From positions 2,756,001 to 2,820,000 of the forward strand of contig OESE01000222.1 in NCBI GenBank assembly GCA_900240875.1: a DNA stretch of 64,000 nucleotides. Reading direction: 5' to 3'. Origin of the DNA: Crithidia expoeki. Lineage: Eukaryota; Euglenozoa; Kinetoplastea; Trypanosomatida; Trypanosomatidae. Shown here piece after piece: positions 9,716 through 19,434 of the stretch; position 1 is the first letter of the stretch; each line of letters begins with the position of its first letter. The notes beneath the pieces are model-generated. The model was not told where the DNA came from. It ran no database searches and was given only the letters and a program-made list of their open reading frames with translations. A program made the position numbers and the translations under genes.

Positions 9716-12700
9716 CTACTTGCGTGACTTGTGCTGGGTGCTGAATTCGCGGATGCGGGCCGTGTCCTTCTTTGCTTTCTTGAGCCTCTGCAGGTATACC
9801 GCCTGTTCCTTCGCCGCCTCCTTCGCCGCCCGCTCACGCGCCCGTTTCTTCGCGGCGTCCTTCTTCTCCGTCATTGCATCCGCACGGTCGGAGAAGGCGT
9901 CGAGCAGAGCCTGTCGGCGTTGCTCCCGCGGCTCCGGTGCGACTGTGGTCGCCCCTTTAATGCGCTCCTGCAATGCAGTGCTTTTGTCGATCGGGATGAA
10001 GTCCTCCTTCATGTCATACGGCAGCTGCATCTTGAGGTTGCGGGACAGCAGAATCTTCTGCTTCTCCGGATCCTCGTCCTCTTCGGCGACGCGGTGGCGC
10101 CGCTTGATCTCGCGGTACTCTGAGTCGGCGTTCTGCGGCAGGGGGACGTTGTAGTCAATCCGGAGTTCTCGCATCGTGCGCATGCCGACCCACTGTGGAT
10201 CGACAAGGTTGCGTTGTAAGCTGCAGTATCGCGGCGGCTCCACCGACTTCCACGCGCGAATAAACACGATGTCGGACGGGAACAGCTTGTCTTCGAAGGT
10301 GGCACGCACCAAGCCGTTCTTGCCCTTCAGCACTGACTTGATGATACCGCGTATGCCGGAGACCGCCTTCACCTTGGCCCCAATAAACTTTGCCGCCTCT
10401 ACATCGCTACTGAACATGCCTTTAATGAACACCGTCGTCTTCTCGATCTTAGCCGGAGTGCCCGTCAGCTTCAGCTTCTTCACGATGGACGTGGAAACAT
10501 CGTTGCCAATAGTGTAGCCGGTACACGGGATGCGAAAGGACGCCACGCGCGGGTCGCGGACCGGGATGGCGAGAAAGCCGGTGTTCGGGGGCGCCACCGG
10601 TGCGTAGAAAGCGGCGAGACAGTGCATGTGCAGCGGGGTATATTTAAGGTAGCGGCAGCGTCCATTAGGATCCTCGGTGGAAAAGATCGGCTGCGTTTGA
10701 AAACGGCGCCAGCCCATCGAGAGCAGCAGCGGGTCCTGCGCCTTCAGAATCTTCGGGTACCAGCGATGGCGTTTGATGCGCGCCTGCACGATACGGAACT
10801 CGTCCTCGCCCGCATTTACGCCACCGGCAATGAGAGGCACGGTGGGGTCGAAGTTCTTCAGGAACTCAACCGGAATGTTCTCCAGAACCATGCGCACGTA
10901 CAGCCCGCTAAAGTAGCCTACGAGCTGAATCTTCTTGTTAACATCGTCGCCGACTTCATTCAACGCCTCGTTGATCCGCTCTTTCTTCTCCTCCATCTGG
11001 CGGTTGAGCTGGTGGTAATAGCTAAATGTCGTGTTCTTACCCTCCGCGTCCCCCGTGTCGTAAGCGCTGTCAAATGCTTTCTTTTTCGCCATTTTCTTCT
11101 GCAAGAGTCGTTCCTGCTCCTCCGTCAGGCTGACCCCTTGGCGCACGGCAGCCTCCGCGTCGGCGTCGGCTGCGGCGAGACGTTCTACCTCAGGGTTGAC
11201 GTGGCGGCCGTTGCGACGCGGTGGTCGCCGGGCCTCGCCCTCCGCCTGGTCACGGTCGTACCGGGTAGCTTCATCAAAAAAGGCGATGCCATCGTCATCT
11301 TGCAGACCGTCCAGCCCCGCTACAGCAGCAGCGCCTGCAACGGCGGACGAGGATAATGAACCGCCCACACGGCGACCGCCACTGCTGCCGCCGGAGCGGT
11401 TGCGGCTGAGAAAACTAGACACAAGGTCGTCCATGTCCTGATCGCCGCTGTGGTGGTTTTCTACCTCGTCGCCGCTATTTTTGTTGTCGTCGTCGAGGAT
11501 GTTGTAGCCACCGTAGATGTCATCTTCTTCCCCCCCAGAGCCGGAGCCATTGAACCCACCACCACCACTAGCCGCCTTGTTGCTGTACACGATGGAAGCC
11601 AACGCGTTAGTTTTCTTCGGAGCAGCCAAACCCTCACCGTTCCTCAGCTTCTTGCTGCCAAAGCCGAGGTCATCATTGTCGCCACCGTCAGCGTCGCTGC
11701 CAATATATTCGCCGTCGTCTGCACCGGAGCCGGATAACGAGGTGGGTCTGCCACATAAACGGTCGATAGGCTTCTCCCCACGCGCCTCCAGGTCGAAATC
11801 CTCGTCATTGCTGTCGTAGCCCTTGCTGCCCTCATCGTTCTCCTCATCGTTGTCAGCGACGTCCTCGGCGTTATCGGCGCCGGCTTCCCAGTTGCCCGTG
11901 ACGCACAGGTCCTTCAAGGAGTGTAGGGTGGCTGCGTCGTCCCAGTTGAACCGAATAATGTTTAGGCGGATGGTGTCGGGGTCGTTCAGCAGGCGAGGCG
12001 CCAGAGCTGCGCCACCGTCCTCCTCCCCGTTCTCTACCTCGTCCCCCCCATACCCCGCTGCCTCTTCGCGGTCCCCGTCTACTGACACGCCAAACTCCGA
12101 CAGCTTTGGAGCACCCGCATGACGTAGTGAAGTTCCATTGCCGCTCTCGTCGTCTGAGTCCACCACGACGTCGTTGCGGTCCGCCTCATCGGCGGACGAC
12201 CAGTCCTCATCCTCGTCGTGGTCCTCCGCATCAGACGGCATATCCACATCGTCCATCTCCAGCTCCATCGTGTCCTCGTCGCGGAAGTTTACGGGGCGGC
12301 GCCGCACCACGCGAAGTTTCGTCTGTGCCGCGTCCATCGGCTGCCGAACGTGTTGGAGTTCCCGCAGGAGCTGCAGGCCCTCGCCGCTGCGCTCAATCGC
12401 ACCCTTTTCGCCGTCCTCCTGGATGTAGATGGCATCGTCATCGTAGCTGATGCCGCCGACGTCGCAGTACGGTGCGTAGAGCTTCTTCTGCTTCAGGCTC
12501 AGATGCCGCATGCGATGGTTACCGCCCTCCTTGCTGTCGGTGCTAAATTTATCTAGCTGGCACGGGTCGGGCTGATAGGACAAGTGCTCCACCGGAAAAT
12601 CGCCGAGCCCGGGGATGTGGACCAGCTGACCGGGCTTCATCGGCTTGCCACGCGCGTAGCCGTAGAAAGCGACAGTGCGGGTGCACAGGGGATTTGCGGC

Positions 12701-13522
12701 GACCACGTCGGGGTCGGAAATATCCTCCATCCGGTCCATCACAACGCAGCTGTGGGTGTTACGCCAGGCCTGAATCTTTGGCTCCACGCAGATCAGCAGA
12801 CGGTGTAAATTCAGCACATCAGTCGGACGGTACATCCCACGCACCATCGGTGAGAGGCAGATAAGCTTTGCACCCGCCGCGACCTCGTGCCAGAAGCGGT
12901 GACGTAGGAACTTTTTCCGTTTTTTGAGCGATTTGCCGGACTTGAGCTGATCTAAATGCGAGATGACGCCGTACATCTTCGGAAAACCGTGCACCTGGGA
13001 AATGTTTAGAAACTCAAACGTCTCCATCTCGAAGCCGTAGCTGCCATCGACCATCAGCAGAACCAGGTCCGCCACTTTTGCCACGTCGCACATGGAGGAC
13101 AGCGTGTTGGGGCACTCCATGAATGTGATGCGCCGAGAGCGGCCAGCAATGACCGTAATCGGACCACGCACAGAGGTCAGATTGCGGTTCGAGTAAAACT
13201 TTACCATCGAGCGAATCAACGTCGTCTTGCCGACGCCTGGAGGACCCACCACAGCAACCAGCAGCGGTGGCTCAGCGACAATGTGGCGCAGCGTCTTGTC
13301 CATCGTTGGCACGTGCAGCGCAGTCTCCTTCTTTTCGATGGAGCGGAAGAGCTTCTGCGCTTTGTGGCTGCCGGCGCTGATGCCCTGGAAGGCTTTTACA
13401 TTGCTGCCGCGATTCGGCTCAAGGTCGATGCCGGCACGCTTCTTGCGCAGCGCATCCTTCTTGGCAGCCTTGTTGCCAACCGTCTTGTTTTTGTGCGTCT
13501 TGTTCTTCTGTGGCTCGTCCAT
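9716..13522 (-). CDS. BMS1: BMS1, GTPase of 40S ribosome biogenesis
   Basis: 1268-residue nucleolar GTPase of the small-subunit processome; in yeast Bms1 binds Rcl1 and is needed for early pre-rRNA cleavages. The N-terminus is lysine-rich. The P-loop G-P-P-G-V-G-K-T is at residues 93-100, and the switch region carries the typical R-R-I-T-F-M-E-C-P. The G4 position reads S-H-L-D, as the family uses T-H-L-D in place of N-K-x-D. A basic K-K-R-K-K-F-L-R-H-R-F-W segment and the AARP2CN region follow, then long acidic low-complexity stretches (about residues 410-800), then the conserved C-terminal RIBIOP_C/DUF663 domain with the L-I-A-G-G and W-R-R-F-Q-T-Q-P-I-F blocks, ending in a basic coiled tail. 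Length matches the family. Start ATG at 13520-13522 sits 9 bases after a good splice acceptor. Confidence 0.95.
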   Translation of the reverse strand: MDEPQKNKTHKNKTVGNKAAKKDALRKKRAGIDLEPNRGSNVKAFQGISAGSHKAQKLFRSIEKKETALHVPTMDKTLRHIVAEPPLLVAVVGPPGVGKTTLIRSMVKFYSNRNLTSVRGPITVIAGRSRRITFMECPNTLSSMCDVAKVADLVLLMVDGSYGFEMETFEFLNISQVHGFPKMYGVISHLDQLKSGKSLKKRKKFLRHRFWHEVAAGAKLICLSPMVRGMYRPTDVLNLHRLLICVEPKIQAWRNTHSCVVMDRMEDISDPDVVAANPLCTRTVAFYGYARGKPMKPGQLVHIPGLGDFPVEHLSYQPDPCQLDKFSTDSKEGGNHRMRHLSLKQKKLYAPYCDVGGISYDDDAIYIQEDGEKGAIERSGEGLQLLRELQHVRQPMDAAQTKLRVVRRRPVNFRDEDTMELEMDDVDMPSDAEDHDEDEDWSSADEADRNDVVVDSDDESGNGTSLRHAGAPKLSEFGVSVDGDREEAAGYGGDEVENGEEDGGAALAPRLLNDPDTIRLNIIRFNWDDAATLHSLKDLCVTGNWEAGADNAEDVADNDEENDEGSKGYDSNDEDFDLEARGEKPIDRLCGRPTSLSGSGADDGEYIGSDADGGDNDDLGFGSKKLRNGEGLAAPKKTNALASIVYSNKAASGGGGFNGSGSGGEEDDIYGGYNILDDDNKNSGDEVENHHSGDQDMDDLVSSFLSRNRSGGSSGGRRVGGSLSSSAVAGAAAVAGLDGLQDDDGIAFFDEATRYDRDQAEGEARRPPRRNGRHVNPEVERLAAADADAEAAVRQGVSLTEEQERLLQKKMAKKKAFDSAYDTGDAEGKNTTFSYYHQLNRQMEEKKERINEALNEVGDDVNKKIQLVGYFSGLYVRMVLENIPVEFLKNFDPTVPLIAGGVNAGEDEFRIVQARIKRHRWYPKILKAQDPLLLSMGWRRFQTQPIFSTEDPNGRCRYLKYTPLHMHCLAAFYAPVAPPNTGFLAIPVRDPRVASFRIPCTGYTIGNDVSTSIVKKLKLTGTPAKIEKTTVFIKGMFSSDVEAAKFIGAKVKAVSGIRGIIKSVLKGKNGLVRATFEDKLFPSDIVFIRAWKSVEPPRYCSLQRNLVDPQWVGMRTMRELRIDYNVPLPQNADSEYREIKRRHRVAEEDEDPEKQKILLSRNLKMQLPYDMKEDFIPIDKSTALQERIKGATTVAPEPREQRRQALLDAFSDRADAMTEKKDAAKKRARERAAKEAAKEQAVYLQRLKKAKKDTARIREFSTQHKSRK

Positions 13523-14258
13523 GATTGCAGACTGAGAAAGGAGCGGGGGATGAGAAATAACAGATATGCAAATTAACAAAAACGAAACCGGGAAAGACCT
13601 GGAGGGTGGGTTTTCCTTGAAGAGACAGGAATGTGTGAAGTGCTCTTCGGAGCTTTTTTACTGCCGAAAAGTTGCGACACAGTACTCGGACTGTTTCTAC
13701 GGGAATTACGGCTGTCACTCTGCTTTGAGCCGTTACAATGGAAGGAAGAATGGGAGAAGAGAGAGCGGAAGCGGAAATAAAAACAGCATACGAACAGCAA
13801 AATGTGGAGGCAAAGCAAATGCACATTTGAGCTAACGGCTTCATAATAAAAGGGGAAAAAAGAAAACAGAAACGCATATATTGAGTAAAGAAGGCAAAAT
13901 CTTTCTGAACAGTGAGACTGTCACGTGCAACGAGGCTGTTCGTTCGTTGAAATCAGCTTGAATCAAGAGAGACATCACTCTTTGCGACTTGCAGCTTTTG
14001 AATACGTTTTCTTCTGATCGTCTTTTATCCTTACGGGTCAAGTGAGTACATCACCTACAGAAAGGTAGGGCTCCACGGCAAAAAAGAGAATTGCCGGCAT
14101 TAGCAATATAAACAAAAAAAAAAAGAAACGGGAGATCGTGCACAGCAGCCTTGAGTTACAATCACCACAGGTACACAGCACACCTTTGAGGTTTCCAACA
14201 CACAGGGAAAGAGAGAGTTCGAAAAAAAAAAAGGATATCATTGCTCTCTTCATTATTC
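13523..14258. other. Spacer between DHHC and BMS1 genes
   Basis: About 740 bases, AT-rich, with A runs on the plus strand near 14113 and 14221. It holds the 3' UTR of the DHHC gene and the short BMS1 5' UTR. No further gene or RNA seen. Confidence 0.7.
13532..13556 (-). promoter_or_regulatory. Predicted trans-splice acceptor of BMS1
   Basis: Coding strand shows a C/T-rich run (CCCCCGCTCCTTTCTC) ending in AG at 13533-13532, leaving only 9 bases before the ATG. A second acceptor further upstream may also be used. Confidence 0.5.
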
Positions 14259-15653
14259 TTAGACGCAGGTGACAGTCATACCTGTGCCCAATTCACGCTC
14301 CTCCGTTTGCCTCGCGCACTTCTTCACAAAATCGTCATCAAAGAGTGAGGGAGCAACGCGGCGCTGCCACAAATGGTACTGCAGGTTTTTCACCAGACCT
14401 CGGTCAAACGGATTGCGCTTCTGAGCGTAGACACGCTGAATCCGCTCGCGCGTGCTAGCCTCCCGCGCACACGAAATACACATCCCTATCGCGGTAAAGG
14501 AGAGGAAAATCGCAAACAACCCGACTGGTATCACCAAAAAACCGCACGCGAGTGCCTGCGGCAACGTCGTGATAAGCTCTGGATGGATCCACAACGCGTA
14601 CAGGACGACAAAAGTTGGCAAAATACACGCCGTGGCAGCCACTGTCACGAAGGAGGTAAACATTTCGACTCGTCGCCGCCCCACGCAGACGCCGACGACG
14701 CTGCAGTGGTGGTCGTGGTCGTAGCAACACAGACCACAGATGTAGCAGTGCGCCGCGCGCACCGGGCGGTACATGTTGCATGTCGAGCACCACTTCCTCT
14801 CCATCGGCACGCCGTCCACGTTCTCCCAGATGCTCTCGCGCTGGTTGCTCTCGATGTCGCGCAGAGTCATGTCACCGTTGGCGCCTAAGACAGCTTTCCC
14901 CATACCCTTCGCACTGCAGTTCTCGAAGTCGTCCTCCATATAGCCGGGCCTCACGTAACCCGGGTCGCTGTAGGCGAGGCGGAACATTAAGAAGTAAAAG
15001 AAAAATACGAGCACCCACTCCGCGTACAAGTACGGCGGCATCCACTCCAGTGCCATGTGGCGGCAGAACCAGTTGTACAGAATAAACGCGGCCAGCGTGA
15101 AGGTACTTGGCGCAGCGTACGACGTGGTGGTGCGCGGAGCGCAGAAGTTCACGTAACCGTAAAAGGGAATCCTCTTTCGAAAGATGCGCACGTGGCCCAG
15201 CTTTGCATAGGGCTTGTTGCCAAAGAACATGTATTCAATTGCATAAGTGACAGGGAAGAAGAAGGAGAACTTCTCCGCCAGCGCCTGGTTGCGCTGCGCC
15301 GAAAACGCCTGCTTCGTCTCTCCTGTCATCTGCGTCGGCATCACTTTTCGCTTCTCGGCTTCAACTTTTGTCACGAGTTGTTTCACCTGCGCACTGGCAG
15401 TGAGAACTTTCGAAACCTCTACATCGCCGGCGTAGTAGACCGGCTCGCTCTGCCGAGCTGCGTCGTAGATGCCGCTGTCGTTGTCTGTCAGCGTTTCAGT
15501 CGGATTACGAAGGTCGATCATAGCCCCGCAGGTGCTGCACCGGACGCCGTACATCTTCTCGCTGACGCATTCGAAGTCCATCGGGTTGCAGCACAGCGGG
15601 CAGACAACTGCGTAGGTTGTCCCTTTGACGGGGCAGTGCGTTGACAGCGACAT
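14259..15653 (-). CDS. DHHC-type protein S-palmitoyltransferase
   Basis: 464-residue integral membrane enzyme expected to transfer palmitate from acyl-CoA to protein cysteines. The cysteine-rich domain runs from C-S-T-C (289-292) through H-C-Y-I-C-G-L-C-C to the catalytic D-H-H-C at 314-317. A D-P-G motif (230-232) follows the second hydrophobic segment, and the C-terminal side carries S-T-R-E (about 400-403, the T-T-x-E position) and N-P-F-D-x-G (414-419), the PaCCT-type motif. Four membrane segments are seen: about 183-199, 211-227, 333-354 and 367-393. Unusual is the N-terminus, where C-x-x-C-C (18-22) and C-x-x-C (39-42) form what looks like an extra zinc ribbon. The start is the ATG at 15651-15653; upstream sequence in frame lacks family features and lies over the 5' UTR. 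Target proteins and membrane location cannot be told from sequence. Confidence 0.93.
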   Translation of the reverse strand: MSLSTHCPVKGTTYAVVCPLCCNPMDFECVSEKMYGVRCSTCGAMIDLRNPTETLTDNDSGIYDAARQSEPVYYAGDVEVSKVLTASAQVKQLVTKVEAEKRKVMPTQMTGETKQAFSAQRNQALAEKFSFFFPVTYAIEYMFFGNKPYAKLGHVRIFRKRIPFYGYVNFCAPRTTTSYAAPSTFTLAAFILYNWFCRHMALEWMPPYLYAEWVLVFFFYFLMFRLAYSDPGYVRPGYMEDDFENCSAKGMGKAVLGANGDMTLRDIESNQRESIWENVDGVPMERKWCSTCNMYRPVRAAHCYICGLCCYDHDHHCSVVGVCVGRRRVEMFTSFVTVAATACILPTFVVLYALWIHPELITTLPQALACGFLVIPVGLFAIFLSFTAIGMCISCAREASTRERIQRVYAQKRNPFDRGLVKNLQYHLWQRRVAPSLFDDDFVKKCARQTEERELGTGMTVTCV

Positions 15654-15736
15654 CGTAGATAACAGGTAGAAGGGGAAAAAACAAGATTTGCTGCGTGGAA
15701 GTAGCGGAGGATAATAATCCACAGTGAATAAACAAA

Positions 15737-15754
15737 CTTGGAAAAAAAAAAGCG
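15737..15754 (-). promoter_or_regulatory. Predicted trans-splice acceptor of DHHC gene
   Basis: Coding strand reads a T-rich run of ten Ts, then CCAAG, with AG at 15738-15737. The 5' UTR would be about 83 bases and free of ATG. A second pyrimidine run lies closer to the ATG but has no AG after it. Confidence 0.6.
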
Positions 15755-15883
15755 ATAGCACACGTAAATTATCAGATTACTCTATATGAAGCAAAATTTC
15801 ACTTGTGCCGATCTTCAAAACTTGAAGTTGCCTACGCAAGAAAACACTTTCTTTTTTGAAATTCACACAAACAGGCACACACA

Positions 15884-15939
15884 CATATATATATATATAT
15901 ATATAGATAGATAGATAGATAGATAGATATAGATAGATC
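15884..15939. repeat. Compound (CA)n-(AT)n-(GATA)n microsatellite
   Basis: A short CA run leads into about eleven AT units and then seven to eight GATA units with one interruption. GATA-type arrays occur in intergenic DNA of many eukaryotes; no function is implied. Confidence 0.92.
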
Positions 15940-17169
15940 ACAAACTAACAAAACAAGAAGATTCGAAATCAGAAAGGAGACCGCAGGATCAAAATAGATC
16001 TGTAAGAAAATACACGTATTAGTCGAAGAGCCTTTCCCAGAGGCAGTGGGTAAAGGGAGCCACAGAGAGATAACTAGCACTTTATTCTCTCGCTGCGTCG
16101 AGAAGAATCCGCTGCTAAATCAGCCTAATCAGAGGGTTCCGAGGTGGTGAAAAGATATAAAGGAAAACAAAAGTTGAGACATAAAAAGAAGCCGAAGCCG
16201 AAAGTTTCACTGTAGCTTTTGTGAAGGAGGCCTTGAAGAACACACGCACGCTGAGGTTTTCGATGCAGTTATACACCCACGAGAATTGGAAGACCAAAGT
16301 GGATTTTCTGAGAAATGAAAGAGCGAGGTGCGATACGACAATGCGCGTCACCCTTCCGACACAGATATTGTTTGTTGTTTTAAGGGTTCGAAATGTGACT
16401 CGAAGGAAGAACAAAATCTGTGAAGAGGGGAATAAGTCAAAGTTTCCCCTTTTTTCGAAATCTCCAGAACTGGAAAATAAATAGCCCCACACACGTACGG
16501 GGAAACAACGAAATACACAAAACAAGTGTTCCGCTAACTAAAGTAGATAGAAGATTGTGTGATGAGAAGGTGTTCGAACTACGACTTAAAGTACGCCATT
16601 TAAACGACAGGTTTTTTTTTATTTGTTTGGTATGATTACTTTTCGCCAATGCGGCCACCGTGGGGGCATTGAAAGAGGAAACACCATAGCAGCTGGGTGA
16701 TTGAAACGCACGCATACGCACACACATTAGGGCGTGCTGAGCTGAGAACAGTATTGCACTTCTTTTTCTGTTTTCCTTTACTCGTGGGCTATTTCGACCT
16801 TCAACGCACACACGTGCAGTGGAGACGCGCACTACAGGACAGCACACGGGAGTCAGAAAAGAAGAGGAAATAAAGGTTTTTCAACAGAAAGGGCTAATAA
16901 AGAGCCTCAACAAGAGGTTGGCAAAGCCTCTTGGCTTTCGCGAAGTTTTGTCTGCACAGAATAGATTACAAAAAAAAAGGTTGGAGAGGAAATGACCTGC
17001 TGCGTTTGCCCGACAGACGACTCATGTGAACGAGCGTGCCTTGAAAACAGAAAAAGAAATTGGTATTTGATGAAACCCTATACCTTCCACTTGGATGGAT
17101 ATGTATCTTCTACCAAGCACTTTTCCATGCACGTCGGTAAGCAGACACACACATTTGCACGCGCAGCGG

Positions 17170-18704
17170 CTATTCCTTGTACTCCGATCCGTCCAGCTCA
17201 GAGTCCTCGATTTCCTCGATTATCTTGAAGTGTGCCGCGGCGTCTTCAGTGTAGATGTCGCCGGTCGATCACTGCGCAAGCATGCGAAAGCCGTCTGCGA
17301 TCTGCGGAACGTCATCCGACAATGCGCCAAACGACAGCGCCGCCTGGAAACAGAAGCAGTGCAAATGGCTCAGCTCGGGGAACACGCCACCTAACTTCTC
17401 GCGGAACTCAAAGTTCGGCCTCAGGTATAGGAAAAATTACTCAAGTCCCCGCTTGGTAGATCCTCTGGCGGGGTGTAGATGTCCTTGCACTGCAGCACGT
17501 GCGCGGCGAATGGCGCGAACTCCGGCCGCTTACTCCAGTCCACCGCGTAGCCCATCGCAAAAAAAAAAAAAAAGCTCGTCGCAATCAGACCCTCCGGTGA
17601 TTCCACCCGCATCTTCCTATCACTTCGCATGGACACCTTCTCGATCGGTGCGCCAAAGTGAAAGATGACGTTCGTGTGCCGCGACACGCAAAAAGCTGCC
17701 GTGCGGCGGGGAATGTGTATATTCATGTACCGGCGGAATCGCCAATTCCGCGCGTCCCAAAAAGTGAGGCAGCCGTAGGTAATGCCAGGCCCCACCGCTG
17801 TATTGCTCCCGATTACACGCGGGAGGTCAGCACAGCGGATGAGTAGGTGCACCTCGTCATCCGCCGTACTCGAGTACAGTTGCCGCGCAGTCCTTCGCTG
17901 ACGATCCACCGCCGATCGTAACGACGTGTTTGTCCTTTAACGCATCGACGCTCCACACATCGGAAAAGCGCACGCGCTTCTCCGGTGAAATTTACACTGC
18001 CCAGTTTGGCCGCCACGGACCAACGAGGCCGCCACAACAGTTGGCCAGCACAGCATGCCACGTATTCAGCTCTGTGGGCGCAGCAGCGACCTCTTTGTCC
18101 CTCTTTTCCTTCGAGCTGTTCGTCGCTGTTGTTGCCGTCGTTGTCGCTCGTGTCCGTTGCATCTCTACGGTAGCCACGCCAGCCGCGCCTAGCCGCACCA
18201 ATGCCACCTTCGTTTCATTCTGCATGCCTAATTCAAGCCCACGAGTAAGCCAACACAGGTACTCCAACCACTGCAAGCGTGGAACCTATGCCAGCTCTTC
18301 CAATGCAGCAATGCCATGCTGCTCAATGCGGTAAACACGAGACGCCAGGTGAGTGAAGCCTAGCACAGGGCCCACGAGCTGCTTGTCAGAGCGCAGCGTA
18401 TCTATCAGCGCCGTGGTGTCCCACGAGCCCCGTAATTGGTAGTGGTCTCGTCAAGAAGGCGCGTCGCCACGCCGAGATGTTTGAGGACGATGGGGGGTGT
18501 CACACGGATCATGTCGCCACCAACAACCAACACATCCGGGATCGGTTGCCAATCCGGGGTGGTCTGTGATGTCGTCCATCGATGAACAGGGAGGTTGAGG
18601 AAGCTCAGGTCCTGCTCGAAGAGCCCCTCCAGTGTTGCCAAGCCTTCCGTCCAACTAACATTGGAGGAAGAGAGAGGGTTCGGCTCGCTTGGTCCGCCTC
18701 CCAC
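17170..18704 (-). pseudogene. Decayed FAD/NAD(P)-dependent monooxygenase
   Basis: Fragments of one flavoprotein are spread over three minus-strand frames in the right order. Near 18530 an N-terminal Rossmann motif reads V-L-V-V-G-G-D-M-I-R-V-T, where a working enzyme would have G-x-G-x-x-G; the expected third glycine is lost. Then come W-D-T-T-A-L-I-D-T (about 18420), R-L-Q-W-L-E-Y-L (about 18275) and W-R-P-N-W (about 18005). A second nucleotide-binding motif V-V-T-I-G-G-G-S-S-A-K-D lies near 17915, and F-A-M-G-Y near 17555 matches the F-A-T-G-Y region of flavin monooxygenases. The last coding-like tail ends at the stop at 17170-17172. At least four frame changes or stops separate the pieces, and a 15-base A run (17559-17573) sits inside the gene. 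I read it as a host gene of the flavin monooxygenase superfamily that died fairly recently, because codon-level similarity between pieces is still good. Confidence 0.8.
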
Positions 18705-19434
18705 GTTTTACAATGATCGAGAAGGGGCTCATGGAGGAAAGGAAAGAAAACGCAACGGAAGGATGAATTACGAGAAGCGAACGATAGAGAGAGAGTTCGA
18801 AAAAGTCAATGAAATATGAAGTGAATAGAAAAACAGGAGGGGGCGAATTGCTGCGTAGGCGCCTAAAGCAAACAAAGCGTGATACTACGTGTTAACGAGT
18901 TTTGGCGACAGCAGTGTTGAATTGGATACATGGAAATGCCAATTAGAAAAGGGGGTCGTGTCGTTTAGACGTTTGCCGTTCCTATTGATAAAAAAAGAAG
19001 CAGGGTATCTGAAGCAACGTCAGTAAACACAGAACAAGAGTGCAAAAAGTTGTAACTGAACAAACAATGCGACGCATAGTGAACATTAGAAAAAAAGGAG
19101 AAGTGATTCAAGAAGGTAAAATGGTCTTTCAGCAGAGGTACAGGGAGAGGCGCTTTAAATTGACATTTAAATCACACGATAAAACACTTGCGCTTGTTTG
19201 AACCGAGAACACTTCAGCTCTAGTTTCGTTGGCTCTGAAATAAATGCTTCAACAAATTTACATTTCATAGCACGTCACACAATCAGTGGTGTCCTTCGTT
19301 CGATACAGACGTTCAGAGATCATAGAAGTGATGGCGCAGCAAGCAACACGCTACCTCACTGAGGTCTTTGTAGGAAAGAAACCGGCAAGAGAAAAAGCGG
19401 AAAAGAGCAGCTTTACCTCAGAAAAGCAACTGGT
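18705..19434. other. Spacer between J-domain gene and monooxygenase pseudogene
   Basis: About 730 bases, AT-rich, no gene seen. Probably 3' UTR of the J-domain gene plus the old 5' flank of the pseudogene. Confidence 0.6.

Larger units (their letters stand above)
15654..17169. other. Spacer between monooxygenase pseudogene and DHHC gene
   Basis: 1.5 kb, AT-rich, no gene-like frame. Contains the compound (AT)n/(GATA)n repeat at 15884-15939 and scattered A runs on the plus strand. Confidence 0.65.
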
